A stretch of DNA of 64,000 bases, from assembly GCA_002507175.1 (NCBI GenBank), contig DAZE01000021.1, forward strand, positions 1-64,000, read 5' to 3'. Positions within the stretch are counted from its first letter, which is position 1. The number at the start of each line of letters is the position of its first letter. Source of the DNA: Euryarchaeota archaeon UBA558 (GTDB lineage: Archaea > Thermoplasmatota > Poseidoniia > Poseidoniales > Thalassarchaeaceae). This document shows positions 34,680 to 44,241 of this stretch, in pieces. A program made the position numbers and the translations under genes. Under the pieces are notes generated by a model. That model was not told the DNA's origin and made no database searches. It saw only the letters and a list, made by a program, of their open reading frames with translations.

Positions 34680-35264
34680 TTACCCATTTTGAAACCTTTT
34701 CCATAGCACCTCAACGGGATAGATCATTTCGATAGCGCAAATCAAAAGTACCATGCCGATCACGATGAATATCAATTCCAACACCGGTGCTATTGCTATC
34801 TCTGTTTGGATTGTGACCAGCTGATCATCAAGATCTGCCCCTTCTTTCCCCGCGGAAACGAATCTGTATGAGCCCGGCTCCAAATCCAATGTGAAATCAC
34901 CGTTCGATTCAGGCCCCCCAGAAATGTATTGAAAATCGTTCTTGTTGCAGGGTGTAAGGCCATCTCCATCCGGTGGACAGCTTTCGGCGTAAACAGAATC
35001 TACAACCCCTATCCAACTCTTCGATGGCTCACTCCAGTCGACGGCCATTTTGACGTCAAGCAACGCAAAACCTCCCGGGACATCAAGGTCTGACCCAGTC
35101 ATTCCGACCAGACACCCCTCATCTGAAACATCGTTGCAGGGTACGACTGGGATCTGAACTCGTTCCGAATCCAAACTGATGCCGATGGTGCTGATCCCCC
35201 CAATGAGAAGGCAAACCACGCCAACTGCCCCGGGCAAGATGGAGAGTATGCGCATGACTCGCAT
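34680..35264 (-). CDS. Membrane protein with external domain, unknown function
   Basis: This 194-residue protein has a hydrophobic segment near residues 5-30 (ILSILPGAVGVVCLLIGGIST) and a second near 160-182 (IAIAPVLELIFIVIGMVLLI). Between them lies a polar region with four cysteines (PCNDVSDEGC, ESCPP, TPCNK), probably extracellular. I do not recognise a family. It is followed by the small zinc-ribbon gene on the same strand. Confidence 0.6.
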   Translation of the reverse strand: MRVMRILSILPGAVGVVCLLIGGISTIGISLDSERVQIPVVPCNDVSDEGCLVGMTGSDLDVPGGFALLDVKMAVDWSEPSKSWIGVVDSVYAESCPPDGDGLTPCNKNDFQYISGGPESNGDFTLDLEPGSYRFVSAGKEGADLDDQLVTIQTEIAIAPVLELIFIVIGMVLLICAIEMIYPVEVLWKRFQNG

Positions 35265-35301
35265 GGGCCTGTGTGAGGGACAACTAAAATGACGCTTCCG
35301 C

Positions 35302-35520
35302 CTAAACTGCGGATAAAAACGCCAGAACCAATGCTATAGCTGGGAAGAGGTAGAGCATAACAGTAAATCGTTTTCTGGATGCTTCCCGCTTCGACTGGGT
35401 GATGGCACACTTCTCTTCCCTGCAAATGGCAGGATCCCTGTCAAGGGGGATTGGAGTCCAACAGACTGTGCAGTGACGATGTGGCGTCATAGAAGTTCGA
35501 CTGCCTTTGTTTTGAGCCAT
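35302..35520 (-). CDS. Small zinc-ribbon membrane protein (DUF2116-like)
   Basis: This 72-residue protein (76 from the ATG at 35532) has an N-terminal zinc ribbon (PHRHCTVCWTPIPLDRDPAIC) and a C-terminal hydrophobic segment (VMLYLFPAIALVLAFLSA). This matches archaeal DUF2116 proteins. Function is unknown. GGTGATT just before 35520 resembles a ribosome site. It follows the UMP kinase stop directly, so the genes are probably co-transcribed. Confidence 0.7.
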   Translation of the reverse strand: MAQNKGSRTSMTPHRHCTVCWTPIPLDRDPAICREEKCAITQSKREASRKRFTVMLYLFPAIALVLAFLSAV

Positions 35521-35532
35521 TCTAATCACCAT

Positions 35533-36294
35533 TCACGAGTTCCTGACATGAGTGCCCCTGAATTTCAAGCCCTGCATCGCAGATTCTAGGGCTTCCAGAT
35601 CCGAGCCATCTAGAATGTGTAGTTCGATACATGCCTCTCTAGCATGCATGGCCCCCACTGGGTCTACTACCGATCTAGCCCCTGCTTTATGCGCAGCGGG
35701 ATCTCCAACTATTGCCCTGAGTTCATCATGACTCATGCTTTCAATCGGTGTTGCATCCGAATCGGCATTTGGGTCGGATGAGTAAACATGTGACACGTTT
35801 GTCGCGATGATGCAGTCACTGGCAGACATTTCTCGAGCGACTTTAATCGCCACGCAATCGGTAGTGTGGCCGGGATGGGTACCCCCCATGACTACAATCC
35901 CGGAATCTATCAATCCAACAGCCTCAGAGACAGATGTTGGCAAACCGCTAGCTACGTTTATGCCATGGGCGATAAGACACTCTCGTACGATTGTTGCATT
36001 CAGACGAGTGGCAGAAATCCCTACCCTGTCGAGCGCTTCCACTGAATCCGTGGAACCAACAAGCATATCGATTCCATTTCTTGCGGCATCGCCGCCTCCG
36101 ACCACTACTACGGTCCTGTGGTTCTGAGAGGACCTTGTTTCCAGAATCCTAGCAATCCCCTCTATCCATTTGTTGAATCCCATCGAATTGCCACTTAGCA
36201 GGCTTCCACCAAGTGCCAAAACACGTCCGTCCACGCTGAGCGCAAACGGTTTACATCTATCAACGCACTCGTCTCCTTGCCCCACAGGCTTCAT
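35533..36294 (-). CDS. pyrH: UMP kinase (archaeal type)
   Basis: This 253-residue amino-acid-kinase-fold protein phosphorylates UMP to UDP. It has the N-terminal glycine loop LALGGSLLS, VVVVGGGDAARN, the DRVGISATRLNA segment, the VVMGGTHPGHTTDCVAIKVA motif typical of archaeal UMP kinases, and a NVSHVYSSDPNADSDA nucleotide region. It adds to the pyrimidine genes here (carA, carB). Its start lies 36 bases from the divergent aRF1 ATG at 36331, leaving a very short shared promoter region. Confidence 0.88.
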   Translation of the reverse strand: MKPVGQGDECVDRCKPFALSVDGRVLALGGSLLSGNSMGFNKWIEGIARILETRSSQNHRTVVVVGGGDAARNGIDMLVGSTDSVEALDRVGISATRLNATIVRECLIAHGINVASGLPTSVSEAVGLIDSGIVVMGGTHPGHTTDCVAIKVAREMSASDCIIATNVSHVYSSDPNADSDATPIESMSHDELRAIVGDPAAHKAGARSVVDPVGAMHAREACIELHILDGSDLEALESAMQGLKFRGTHVRNS

Positions 36295-36330
36295 CAGTCT
36301 GGCCCTGTTAGTCGGGTACAGGTAGCAGCC

Positions 36331-37578
36331 ATGTCAGATGATCCCGAACAGCAATACCGTCGACTTAGGCTCAAAAAAGCCTTGGAAGATCTAAGGGGGA
36401 TGAAAGGGATGGGGACGGAACTGGTTTCCGTGATCATTCCTCCAGACAAGAAGATACATGACGTCAGGCAACAACTTTCACAAGAAGCCGGTCAGGCGGC
36501 GAATATCAAATCCAAATCAACCAAAAAACATGTTCAAGATGCGATTGAATCAGCCATAGCCACTCTAAACAGACACAGTACGCCCGGTGAACGCGGAATT
36601 GCCTTGTTCGTTGGACACGTGATTGTCGGAAACAATAAGACTAGGCTGGTTTCAATTGTCGTCGATGACCCGCCCGATGTAATTCAGTCATTCAGGTACA
36701 GATGCGATTCGAGTTTTGAGATCTCTCAACTAGAGGAGATGCTGATTGATCGTACCTCTTACGGCCTATTCGTCATAGACAGAGGCGAGGCCGCCTACGG
36801 CATAGCAACAGGAAAAAGAATACACTGCCAGGAAGAACTGCAAAGCAATATCATGGGAAAACACAGGCAAGGAGGTCAGTCAGCACAGAGATTTGAACGA
36901 CTAATTGAAGAGGCGGCCCACAATTTCTTCAAGAGGGCCACTGAGCATGCATGTTCCTATTGGCTTCCAAATATCGAAAACATAAGAGGAATAATTATCG
37001 GGGGGCCTGGCGGCACAAAGGACTTCGTCATGAAGAATGATTACTTGCATCACGAGATAAAGAAACTTGTTAGAGAGCCCTATTTCGACGTAGGCTATTC
37101 GAATGAGAGCGGGTTAAGAGAATTGGTACAGAGGGCTGGTGCCCTGATGGACAAAATCGACTTGGATGCTGAACGGGAACTTGTGGACAGATTTCTGAGA
37201 GAGGTAATGCAAACGAATCCCAAAGCTACATTCGGCGAGGTTCTGATCAGGGCTGCACTAGAACAAGGCGCAGTGGAGACACTTCTTCTCTCCGAAGGAC
37301 TCAGGATAAGGCGAGTAGGATGGACTTGCAAGGCATGCAAACACGAATGGCAAACCTCTCAACAGTCGAGGACGGATATACCAACCTGTCCCGACTGCGG
37401 TGCTGATTCACCAAATGAGGACGAAGGAAGGACGATGGATATCGTAGATGAGTTGAGCCTCCTTGCCACACGAACCTCTGCAAACGTCTCACTTGTTTCG
37501 TTAGATTCGGAAGAGGGTGCGACCCTCGCCAATAGCTTTGGTGGGATTGCAGCCATCCTAAGGTACCCATGGAATTGA
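36331..37578 (+). CDS. prf1: Peptide chain release factor aRF1
   Basis: This 415-residue protein terminates translation at all three stop codons. The stop-codon recognition motif NIKS is at residues 58-61, the catalytic GGQ at residues 181-183 (HRQGGQSA), and domain 3 has a C-terminal zinc ribbon (CKACKHEW and CPDCGAD). The ATG at 36331 gives MSDDPEQQYRRLRLKKALE, a typical start; upstream in-frame codons overlap the divergent kinase. Four bases separate it from argS. Confidence 0.95.
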   Translation: MSDDPEQQYRRLRLKKALEDLRGMKGMGTELVSVIIPPDKKIHDVRQQLSQEAGQAANIKSKSTKKHVQDAIESAIATLNRHSTPGERGIALFVGHVIVGNNKTRLVSIVVDDPPDVIQSFRYRCDSSFEISQLEEMLIDRTSYGLFVIDRGEAAYGIATGKRIHCQEELQSNIMGKHRQGGQSAQRFERLIEEAAHNFFKRATEHACSYWLPNIENIRGIIIGGPGGTKDFVMKNDYLHHEIKKLVREPYFDVGYSNESGLRELVQRAGALMDKIDLDAERELVDRFLREVMQTNPKATFGEVLIRAALEQGAVETLLLSEGLRIRRVGWTCKACKHEWQTSQQSRTDIPTCPDCGADSPNEDEGRTMDIVDELSLLATRTSANVSLVSLDSEEGATLANSFGGIAAILRYPWN

Positions 37579-37582
37579 TCAC

Positions 37583-39319
37583 ATGCGAGAGTTGTTTGAC
37601 CCTGTCGCCAAAGGTCTCGCAGGCGTGTTGATCGATCTTGGGCTTGATGCCGTGGAACCAAAGTCAATTGTCGGGGGTGCCACTGACAAATCGCATGGCG
37701 ACATAGCAATCCCATTTCACAAGTTTGCGGGGGTTTTGAGGAGGCCACCAGCAGAAATCGCAGAGGAGGCAGCCGGAAAACTATCCCCATATCTGGATCA
37801 AATCGCACATGTAAGCTCCAAATCGGGCTTCGTCAACGTCACAGCAACTCCGAAATGGCTCTCTTCCAGATTAGTGGAGTTCTGTGCTCATACCTCATTC
37901 GGTGTTGATAGGGATTCACTGAGAAAGGTTGTCGTGGACTATTCATCTCCAAACATAGCTAAGGAAATGCACGTGGGCCATCTCAGGTCAACCGTGATTG
38001 GCGACTCCCTAGTCCGTATTCTTGAGGCAAAGGGGAATAAGGTCATCCGCGAAAACCACATAGGTGATTGGGGAACTCCATTTGGAATGCTAATAGAAAG
38101 GCTGGAGGACCTAGACTCATCGGGGATAGACCCCGACGAGGCACTGTCGGATTTAGGGCAGTTCTACAGGGATGCCCGCGCGCAGTTCGATGGCGATGAA
38201 AAGTTTCGAGCTAGAGCTAGAGCCAGGGTCGTATCCCTCCAAACAGGGGATGGGCCCACTTTGAGGAGGTGGAGGCAACTGGTAGACATATCGATGAGTC
38301 ATTTCCAGGAAGTTTACGTATTGCTTGACGTTCTTCTAACCGAGGATGATGTGATGGGCGAATCAAAGTATGATCACCTATTACCGGACGTAGTAGAGAG
38401 ACTCCAGAAAAAGGGATTGCTCGAGTCAAATGAAGGTGCCTCTGTCATATATCCAGGAGATTGGGTAAATAGGGATGGGGACCCCCTCCCATTGATTATC
38501 AAAAAGAGGGATGGGGGATACAACTACGCTACATCTGATCTTGCATGCATCATAGATAGGGTAGAAAGACTTCAAGCCGAGGATATGGTTTACGTTGTCG
38601 GCGCTGAGCAGAAGCAGCACTTCGAGATGGTTTTTGCCAGTGCGAGAAAGTGTGGCTTGATCGATAGCCGCCACACCACAAGCCACGTACCCTTTGGGCT
38701 TGTGCTAGGCCCTGGTGGCGGGAAACTGAAAAGCCGCAGTGGGGGGGCAGTAAAACTTCTGGATTTACTGAACGAGGCGATCGATAGGGCCTCGGCCTCT
38801 GTCAAAGGCAGGAACCCCGATATAACGCAAGAAGAGTTGGGAAGGCTGTCCAGAAGCATCGGTATAGGAGCAGTAAAGTACTCAGATCTTAAATCAGACA
38901 GGACCAAAGACTACGTTTTCGACTGGGAAAAAATGCTTAGCTTCGAGGGAGAGACAGGTCCCTATCTGCAGTATGCACATGCTAGGATCTCAAGTATACT
39001 GAGAAACGAGAAATTTCGACAATCAAAATCAGGCCCCACCTCTTTTTCACTCGAGCATGAGTTAGAGATGAGGTTGGCTCGTGAAATTCTGAAATACCCC
39101 GATTCCGTAGATCAAGCCGCAGAGGATCTAGCGCCACATCGCATCTGCAAACAACTGCATAGATTATCTCAGGCCTTTGCTGCTTTTTATGAGAACTGTC
39201 CAGTGTTGGTGGAAGATGACAACACCAGGAACGAGAGACTTGCCCTTTGTAGAATCACTGGCGGGATTCTGAACCATGGTTTGAACCTACTTGGGATTGA
39301 TTCACCAGATAGAATGTAG
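37583..39319 (+). CDS. argS: Arginyl-tRNA synthetase
   Basis: This 578-residue class I synthetase charges tRNA-Arg. The N-terminal Add1 domain (about residues 1-110) precedes VDYSSPNIAKEMHVGHLRST, which contains the HIGH-type HVGH. The KMSKS region is replaced by GGGKLKSRSGGAV, as in many ArgRS. The DALR-type anticodon domain forms the C-terminus (about 470-578). The gene directly follows aRF1 and is probably co-transcribed. Confidence 0.95.
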   Translation: MRELFDPVAKGLAGVLIDLGLDAVEPKSIVGGATDKSHGDIAIPFHKFAGVLRRPPAEIAEEAAGKLSPYLDQIAHVSSKSGFVNVTATPKWLSSRLVEFCAHTSFGVDRDSLRKVVVDYSSPNIAKEMHVGHLRSTVIGDSLVRILEAKGNKVIRENHIGDWGTPFGMLIERLEDLDSSGIDPDEALSDLGQFYRDARAQFDGDEKFRARARARVVSLQTGDGPTLRRWRQLVDISMSHFQEVYVLLDVLLTEDDVMGESKYDHLLPDVVERLQKKGLLESNEGASVIYPGDWVNRDGDPLPLIIKKRDGGYNYATSDLACIIDRVERLQAEDMVYVVGAEQKQHFEMVFASARKCGLIDSRHTTSHVPFGLVLGPGGGKLKSRSGGAVKLLDLLNEAIDRASASVKGRNPDITQEELGRLSRSIGIGAVKYSDLKSDRTKDYVFDWEKMLSFEGETGPYLQYAHARISSILRNEKFRQSKSGPTSFSLEHELEMRLAREILKYPDSVDQAAEDLAPHRICKQLHRLSQAFAAFYENCPVLVEDDNTRNERLALCRITGGILNHGLNLLGIDSPDRM

Positions 39320-39359
39320 GTACCGGAGGGTTCCTGAACTCTGGCCTCCACGGGTGGGC

Positions 39360-39824
39360 ATGCTCAGCATCGGTGAAACCGCCCCTACTTTCCAACTGAC
39401 CGCACAAGACAAGTCGAAGTTCGACAGCCGTGAGCACGAGGGCTCCAGATTGGTGGTGGTCTTCTATCCAGCCGCATTTACGGGTGTCTGCACAGAGGAA
39501 ATGTGCACGTTCACTGACCTCATGGCGGATCTAGAAAATTCAGGTTCCAATGTGGTGGGAATTTCGGTAGACGCACCATTTTCCAACGCTGCCTTCGCAA
39601 AGCAGAATAACATCCCCTTCCCACTACTTTCCGACGTACATAGGTCAGTGATTAATTCGTTCGGAGTCCCCTACAATGATTTTGTGATCGAAGGTTACAC
39701 CGTTGCGACACGTTCGGTATTCGTGATTGATCCAGATGGCAGGATAAGCTACGCCTGGGCTGCGGAGAACCCCGGGGTTCAACCGGACTATGAGTCCGTT
39801 ATCGCCCACTGTCTAAACAACTAG
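39360..39824 (+). CDS. Peroxiredoxin (AhpC/TSA family)
   Basis: This 154-residue thiol peroxidase has the peroxidatic cysteine Cys44 in YPAAFTGVCTEEMCTF, with Cys49 nearby; the PxxxTxxC pattern is intact. The AFAKQNNIPFPLLSD and RSVFVIDPDGRI segments match the family. It reduces hydroperoxides. The ATG at 39360 gives the usual N-terminus; in-frame codons from 39291 overlap argS. Confidence 0.93.
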   Translation: MLSIGETAPTFQLTAQDKSKFDSREHEGSRLVVVFYPAAFTGVCTEEMCTFTDLMADLENSGSNVVGISVDAPFSNAAFAKQNNIPFPLLSDVHRSVINSFGVPYNDFVIEGYTVATRSVFVIDPDGRISYAWAAENPGVQPDYESVIAHCLNN

Positions 39825-39829
39825 GGAAT

Positions 39830-42499
39830 TCACTCATCGTTGGTTGATCCACGGGATCTCATTCCTATGATGACCAGTCCGATGGCCACCACATAGAGGC
39901 CGAAAGCAACGAAGTCAGCCATGTCATCGGTGGAGCCCTCGGCCCCGGTCCCAAAGTCAGTCCAGAAGAACATGCCCTGATTATCGATGACTGCAGAGAC
40001 GAAACTCTCTGCGTCGTCGTCCCCGATCTCACTTGACGTGTGGATCTCAAACACTGGGTGTGTGTCTCCGGCGAACAATGGATCCATGAATCCTGGGCCT
40101 CTAGTGTCCAGATGGAAGGTTGATTTGCTCTTTCCGTACATCGCTATTCCTGTGATCTCCTCTACGTAGATGTCTACGTGGGATTCGAAGTATACAGGCA
40201 ATGCCCCTGGCATGACGTCTACGACTGAGCCAGAGCCAATCAGCTTGGCCTGTATCTGGTTCGAAGCCGGATCGAGCATCACTTGGTGGTGAACCATCGG
40301 TATGCCCTTGAATTCCAATTCTCCGACGACCTCTGTGTTCGCAAGTGCGTAGCCGACCAAGTTGACTACTTGAGGGGATTGAGGATCAGCAGCGATGCCG
40401 CCTATCGCCCCAGTCTGATCAGTGAAATCGTTCCCCACGTGTGATGATAGAAGCCCATAGGTCAGGTCCTCTGATGCTTGCGATCTCCATGGCATGTCGG
40501 GCCCCATCGCATAAACATCTCCTGTTTCAGCGTCGAGGTAGCCCTCAGCGACTCGGAGCCCAGGAGTTCCTCCATTTACAGAGGTCGTCTCCTCATAGAC
40601 GCTGTAGTCTCCTGTTGAGAGGCCATCGCTACCGTAGTATGTCGCGTTGGTCTCAAGGCTGACCCAACTGTTCTCAGCCCCATAGAGGCCCGCTAGAACA
40701 GGATCAGACCAACCATATAGCCAGTTGTCCATCGATTGAGTGGTAAGCGGGCCAGATCCGTATTGGAAGTTCAGCAGCAGTCCGACGACTTGGTCGAACA
40801 TCAAATCCTTGACCCACGACCTTAACAAGGAAGCATCCAGCTCAGATACGCCGTACATATTTGCGACGTGTGCATCGTCCCAAACGGTCTGCACACCGCC
40901 TGTGGCGGGTCCCTCGGCCGTCATTGGGAAGGTCATTCCCGACAATTCTCCGTACATGAACATCGTAGCCACGCTGGAGTCTGTAAGCGCATATGGCCCG
41001 TCATAGAGGATCTCGTCTACTTTTTCAATAGGCAGATTCGTACCCTCTCCCGCAGCCATGTCCCTATTGAGGCCAACTGCTATGTTTCCTCCGGCCAAAG
41101 GCTCTTCGCCCCCGAAGGCCATCTTCCACCAGGTGTCGGCGTTGATTGTCCCAGCACCATTCGGGTTGAGGATCCTCAAGGGGAACTCGGAGTTCCCTAG
41201 TTGCCAGTCCCCGGGCCAATAGGCTACATCGCTCAGAGTAAGAATCCCAGGGAAATTGTATTCTTCGATCATGTCCATGTAGGCAGGGGGGCTTGCGGAC
41301 AAGGGCAGCAGCATTAGAACAACTCCGTAAAGTGGAATGCCACTGAGATCTTGCTCAGCGAGGATGCCAGCAGGGTATCCCGTATCTTCGTTGATTCCGT
41401 AGAGGAAATACTCTAAATCGTCCTCTGGGAAGTCATACCCGGTTAGGACTTCAACTCGGTGGCCGTTATCTTCTGCGACATCGGGGTGTATCCCTGCCCC
41501 ATATTGCGACATTTTCAGTGCGGCTCCGGCATAGACTGCCCAATCCATCAAATTCAGTTCCACAGGGTCCGTGGAACCATATCCTAGCAAATCTGCCCTC
41601 AAGGGGGTTATTTCCGGGCTTGGAGCTCCCCATGCGGCGACCATCCATGGCCCATAGTCGCAGGTCAGTGCCATGCAGACCCCGCTGGTGGGATCCACTG
41701 CATCATGCAGTATCGACTGAGCGGAAGCTGTGAAATCAGGCGACATCATATCGGCGCCGAGTGCACCTCTTGTGACGTCGTCTAATGTTGAATTCCATGC
41801 TGAGAAAAAGCCATCCATGACCATCGCGTCGGACATCGAGGCAACGGTAATTGCATCCAAGGTTCCGCCTGTCTGGGCCTGCACCATTGCGTTGGTGGAC
41901 TGGACGATTCCGTCTATGTCCTGAGCTGTTTCCATGCTTGGTGCCAAGTACATCATGTCGTATGTCACCATGTTCTTTGAAAAACCAGCCTTGGCAAACT
42001 GCTCTCCATATTCGATTCCAGTGGATATTCCCGCCATTAACTGGGTATTCCATAGGATGTTTTGGTTGGTGATCAGTGTGTCTCCTGGCATTGATTGGTG
42101 TGGTACTCCATCGGAATCTTCCCACACGCAATCAGAGCAGTGTTCGAACACGTCATAGGACGAGTAGGTCATGGTTCCATTATCTGAGTCCCAGCCGATG
42201 AGGTCATTGTGGACAGTGACATTGTAGATGAAAGGCCCCATGTGATCATATATCGGGTCTTCTCCATCCAAGGCTTCTGTGGGATTTGTAATTGAATAGG
42301 CAAAATATGTCCTCTGCGAGACAGACTCTTGCCAGTCCTCGTCCCCTGAGTAATCCTCCTCGTCGTCATAGGACGATTGTACCGTGTCCCTCACGGTATC
42401 CAATGTCGCATCTGACACGTATGGTGCGAATGCGAATGCGTTCAATCCAATGAGGATAATTCCGACAATTAGGTAGGTCGTAGAGCGGTTGCTAGACAT
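39830..42499 (-). CDS. CD36/LIMP-2-like protein with large ectodomain
   Basis: This 889-residue protein has a single N-terminal membrane segment (about residues 8-28) and one near the C-terminus (about 862-882), with a long ectodomain between them. Residues 64-95 read YFAYSITNPTEALDG, then DPIYDHMGPFIYNV, matching the CD36/SR-B pattern FFDV.NP.E.L.GEKP.....GPYVYR. A later MPGD..ITNQN segment matches the domain start, and near the C-terminus VDIYVEEITGIAMYGKSKST resembles the family VDIEP.TGI segment. CD36 members bind lipids and anionic particles; length is about twice theirs. DUF3068/PorA is a related alternative. Substrate and role are unknown. Confidence 0.6.
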   Translation of the reverse strand: MSSNRSTTYLIVGIILIGLNAFAFAPYVSDATLDTVRDTVQSSYDDEEDYSGDEDWQESVSQRTYFAYSITNPTEALDGEDPIYDHMGPFIYNVTVHNDLIGWDSDNGTMTYSSYDVFEHCSDCVWEDSDGVPHQSMPGDTLITNQNILWNTQLMAGISTGIEYGEQFAKAGFSKNMVTYDMMYLAPSMETAQDIDGIVQSTNAMVQAQTGGTLDAITVASMSDAMVMDGFFSAWNSTLDDVTRGALGADMMSPDFTASAQSILHDAVDPTSGVCMALTCDYGPWMVAAWGAPSPEITPLRADLLGYGSTDPVELNLMDWAVYAGAALKMSQYGAGIHPDVAEDNGHRVEVLTGYDFPEDDLEYFLYGINEDTGYPAGILAEQDLSGIPLYGVVLMLLPLSASPPAYMDMIEEYNFPGILTLSDVAYWPGDWQLGNSEFPLRILNPNGAGTINADTWWKMAFGGEEPLAGGNIAVGLNRDMAAGEGTNLPIEKVDEILYDGPYALTDSSVATMFMYGELSGMTFPMTAEGPATGGVQTVWDDAHVANMYGVSELDASLLRSWVKDLMFDQVVGLLLNFQYGSGPLTTQSMDNWLYGWSDPVLAGLYGAENSWVSLETNATYYGSDGLSTGDYSVYEETTSVNGGTPGLRVAEGYLDAETGDVYAMGPDMPWRSQASEDLTYGLLSSHVGNDFTDQTGAIGGIAADPQSPQVVNLVGYALANTEVVGELEFKGIPMVHHQVMLDPASNQIQAKLIGSGSVVDVMPGALPVYFESHVDIYVEEITGIAMYGKSKSTFHLDTRGPGFMDPLFAGDTHPVFEIHTSSEIGDDDAESFVSAVIDNQGMFFWTDFGTGAEGSTDDMADFVAFGLYVVAIGLVIIGMRSRGSTNDE

Positions 42500-42573
42500 G
42501 CTATCGTGCAACGCTAGGGGCCTTCACCGAATAAGTGTTGTAGTCTACACTTACTGTTTCGGGGAGTACTCTT

Positions 42574-44232
42574 TCAAATAAATCCGAATCCATCCAAAGT
42601 TTGAGCAAAGGTGTAGAGCATTATTGGGACGAGGATTATTCCCATGGCGTGACTTCTGCGAATACCTATCCTGGGCGGCATGAGCCCGATTGCAGTACCA
42701 ATGATGAGCGTCCCTACTCCGACCCAGCCAGTTGAGAAGTATACCAAAATGGTCACAAAGATAGTCACTGCCAACACCAATGATCTGAGGGGAATCAATT
42801 CATGGAGCCTCAACATACCTCTGCCCACTGCACTCATCATGGGAACAGCCAATAAGCCGGCAGCGATTGTGATACCGAGCAGACGTACGAAATCCGCAGG
42901 GGGTTCGACTGCCCCCCATATGTCTATTGGGTACATCATGTTAAGAGCCAAGGCGGCACCTGATCTGGGTCTCCCAACCATGTAAAGGAAGCCCAGTACC
43001 ATTACTGTCACAGCTGTGTTGACCGATGATAGGATGGCGATAATTTCCAGATCCCTTTTCGGGTCATTGTACCTAGGGTCTAGGTCAGGTGTCGACTCAA
43101 CATCCCCCAAGGCGGCTTTAAACAGGTCCAGATCCTCATCGCTCAAGCCCTCATCATCCACTTTCATAACAGGATTGTTGGACTTAGAAATCGGATTATC
43201 TAGGATACCATGCTCGAAATCCGCCGGAACATAATTTGGGTCAGTCAAGCGACCCCAAAAATTCCTCATCGACATCACAACGACGGTAGCTTGGGCAGCA
43301 GTCATCCCTGGGAGAATTGCCATCACACTGGATACCACCGCAGACAGAAATGTGGGTATCGCCAATGGACGCATTGGAGGAAGTTCCCAGTCGGGTTCTT
43401 GTGGCGGTATTTCGGACGATGTTACGTAAATGTCGATCAAATTCGCAATTCCAAAAAGGCCAGCAAGGCCAGGAAAGAGCAATGTCGCGGAAGGCATGCC
43501 AACTGGCGATCGTGCTGGTAGTTCAAAAACGGCCCATCCATAAAAGCCCGTCAGAAGGAAATATGCGGTCGCTACCAGAATACCAGCACTTCTCGAAGAA
43601 TCAGTGAGTCGAAAATCCAGTGACCTTGCCTTGATGTTGAATTTTCTTCCTGCAATTGGTATCGTGAGGCCTACAGGTCTTCGGAATTCATACCTAAGCC
43701 CTCTCGTTAACTTTTGAAGTGGGTCTGGCCAGGGCAGCCTTGTTGTCTCTGTAAGGATCAGGAAGACTGAGATGAAAAGCAAAAGCCAAGGGAGTATGTC
43801 TCTACTCGTCTCATACAGGCCCAAACCTGGATTCTCCCCGAACATCAGCCTTGCCACTATCAACAGGGGTATAGACATCAAAAGCCCCATCTGGGAGCCC
43901 CTTGCTGAATACGCCACACCTTGAGCTGCCTGTCCGGAGATAAGCATCCTGTGGCCGGGCAATAGTGCGAGTGCCATATTGTCGTCAGGAGCTCCGACCA
44001 GGGCACTCGGAATGTAATTGAGGAATGTGTGCACGGTCCCACAAGCAACGATTATGCCTGCAACTGCGTCTAGTGGTATTCCAATTCCAACAGCCACTGG
44101 TGACAGAGATAGGGCGATCAGGGCCACATTGTTGACGTGAAAACCCGGTATTAATCCAGTCAGACTGCCCAATGCTACTCCAATTATGAATGATCCAATG
44201 AGCCAAGCAAAATCAGAGAGAAGGGGATCCAG
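42574..44232 (-). CDS. TctA/DUF112-like integral membrane protein
   Basis: This is a polytopic protein of about 552 residues (532 from TTG 44172). GSLTGLIPGFHVNNVALIALS near the N-terminus matches the TctA/DUF112 GxLxGLIPGxH motif, and a YIPSALVGAPDDNMALALLPGHRM segment supports it. Many hydrophobic segments follow, with a charged loop near residues 340-390. TctA-like proteins transport carboxylates, but archaeal members are uncharacterised. The likely start is CTG 44232, since any later start cuts into the first helix. It lies in the same frame as the upstream OB-fold gene and is separated from it by a single TGA. Confidence 0.75.
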   Translation of the reverse strand: MDPLLSDFAWLIGSFIIGVALGSLTGLIPGFHVNNVALIALSLSPVAVGIGIPLDAVAGIIVACGTVHTFLNYIPSALVGAPDDNMALALLPGHRMLISGQAAQGVAYSARGSQMGLLMSIPLLIVARLMFGENPGLGLYETSRDILPWLLLFISVFLILTETTRLPWPDPLQKLTRGLRYEFRRPVGLTIPIAGRKFNIKARSLDFRLTDSSRSAGILVATAYFLLTGFYGWAVFELPARSPVGMPSATLLFPGLAGLFGIANLIDIYVTSSEIPPQEPDWELPPMRPLAIPTFLSAVVSSVMAILPGMTAAQATVVVMSMRNFWGRLTDPNYVPADFEHGILDNPISKSNNPVMKVDDEGLSDEDLDLFKAALGDVESTPDLDPRYNDPKRDLEIIAILSSVNTAVTVMVLGFLYMVGRPRSGAALALNMMYPIDIWGAVEPPADFVRLLGITIAAGLLAVPMMSAVGRGMLRLHELIPLRSLVLAVTIFVTILVYFSTGWVGVGTLIIGTAIGLMPPRIGIRRSHAMGIILVPIMLYTFAQTLDGFGFI

Positions 44233-44241
44233 ACAACCACC

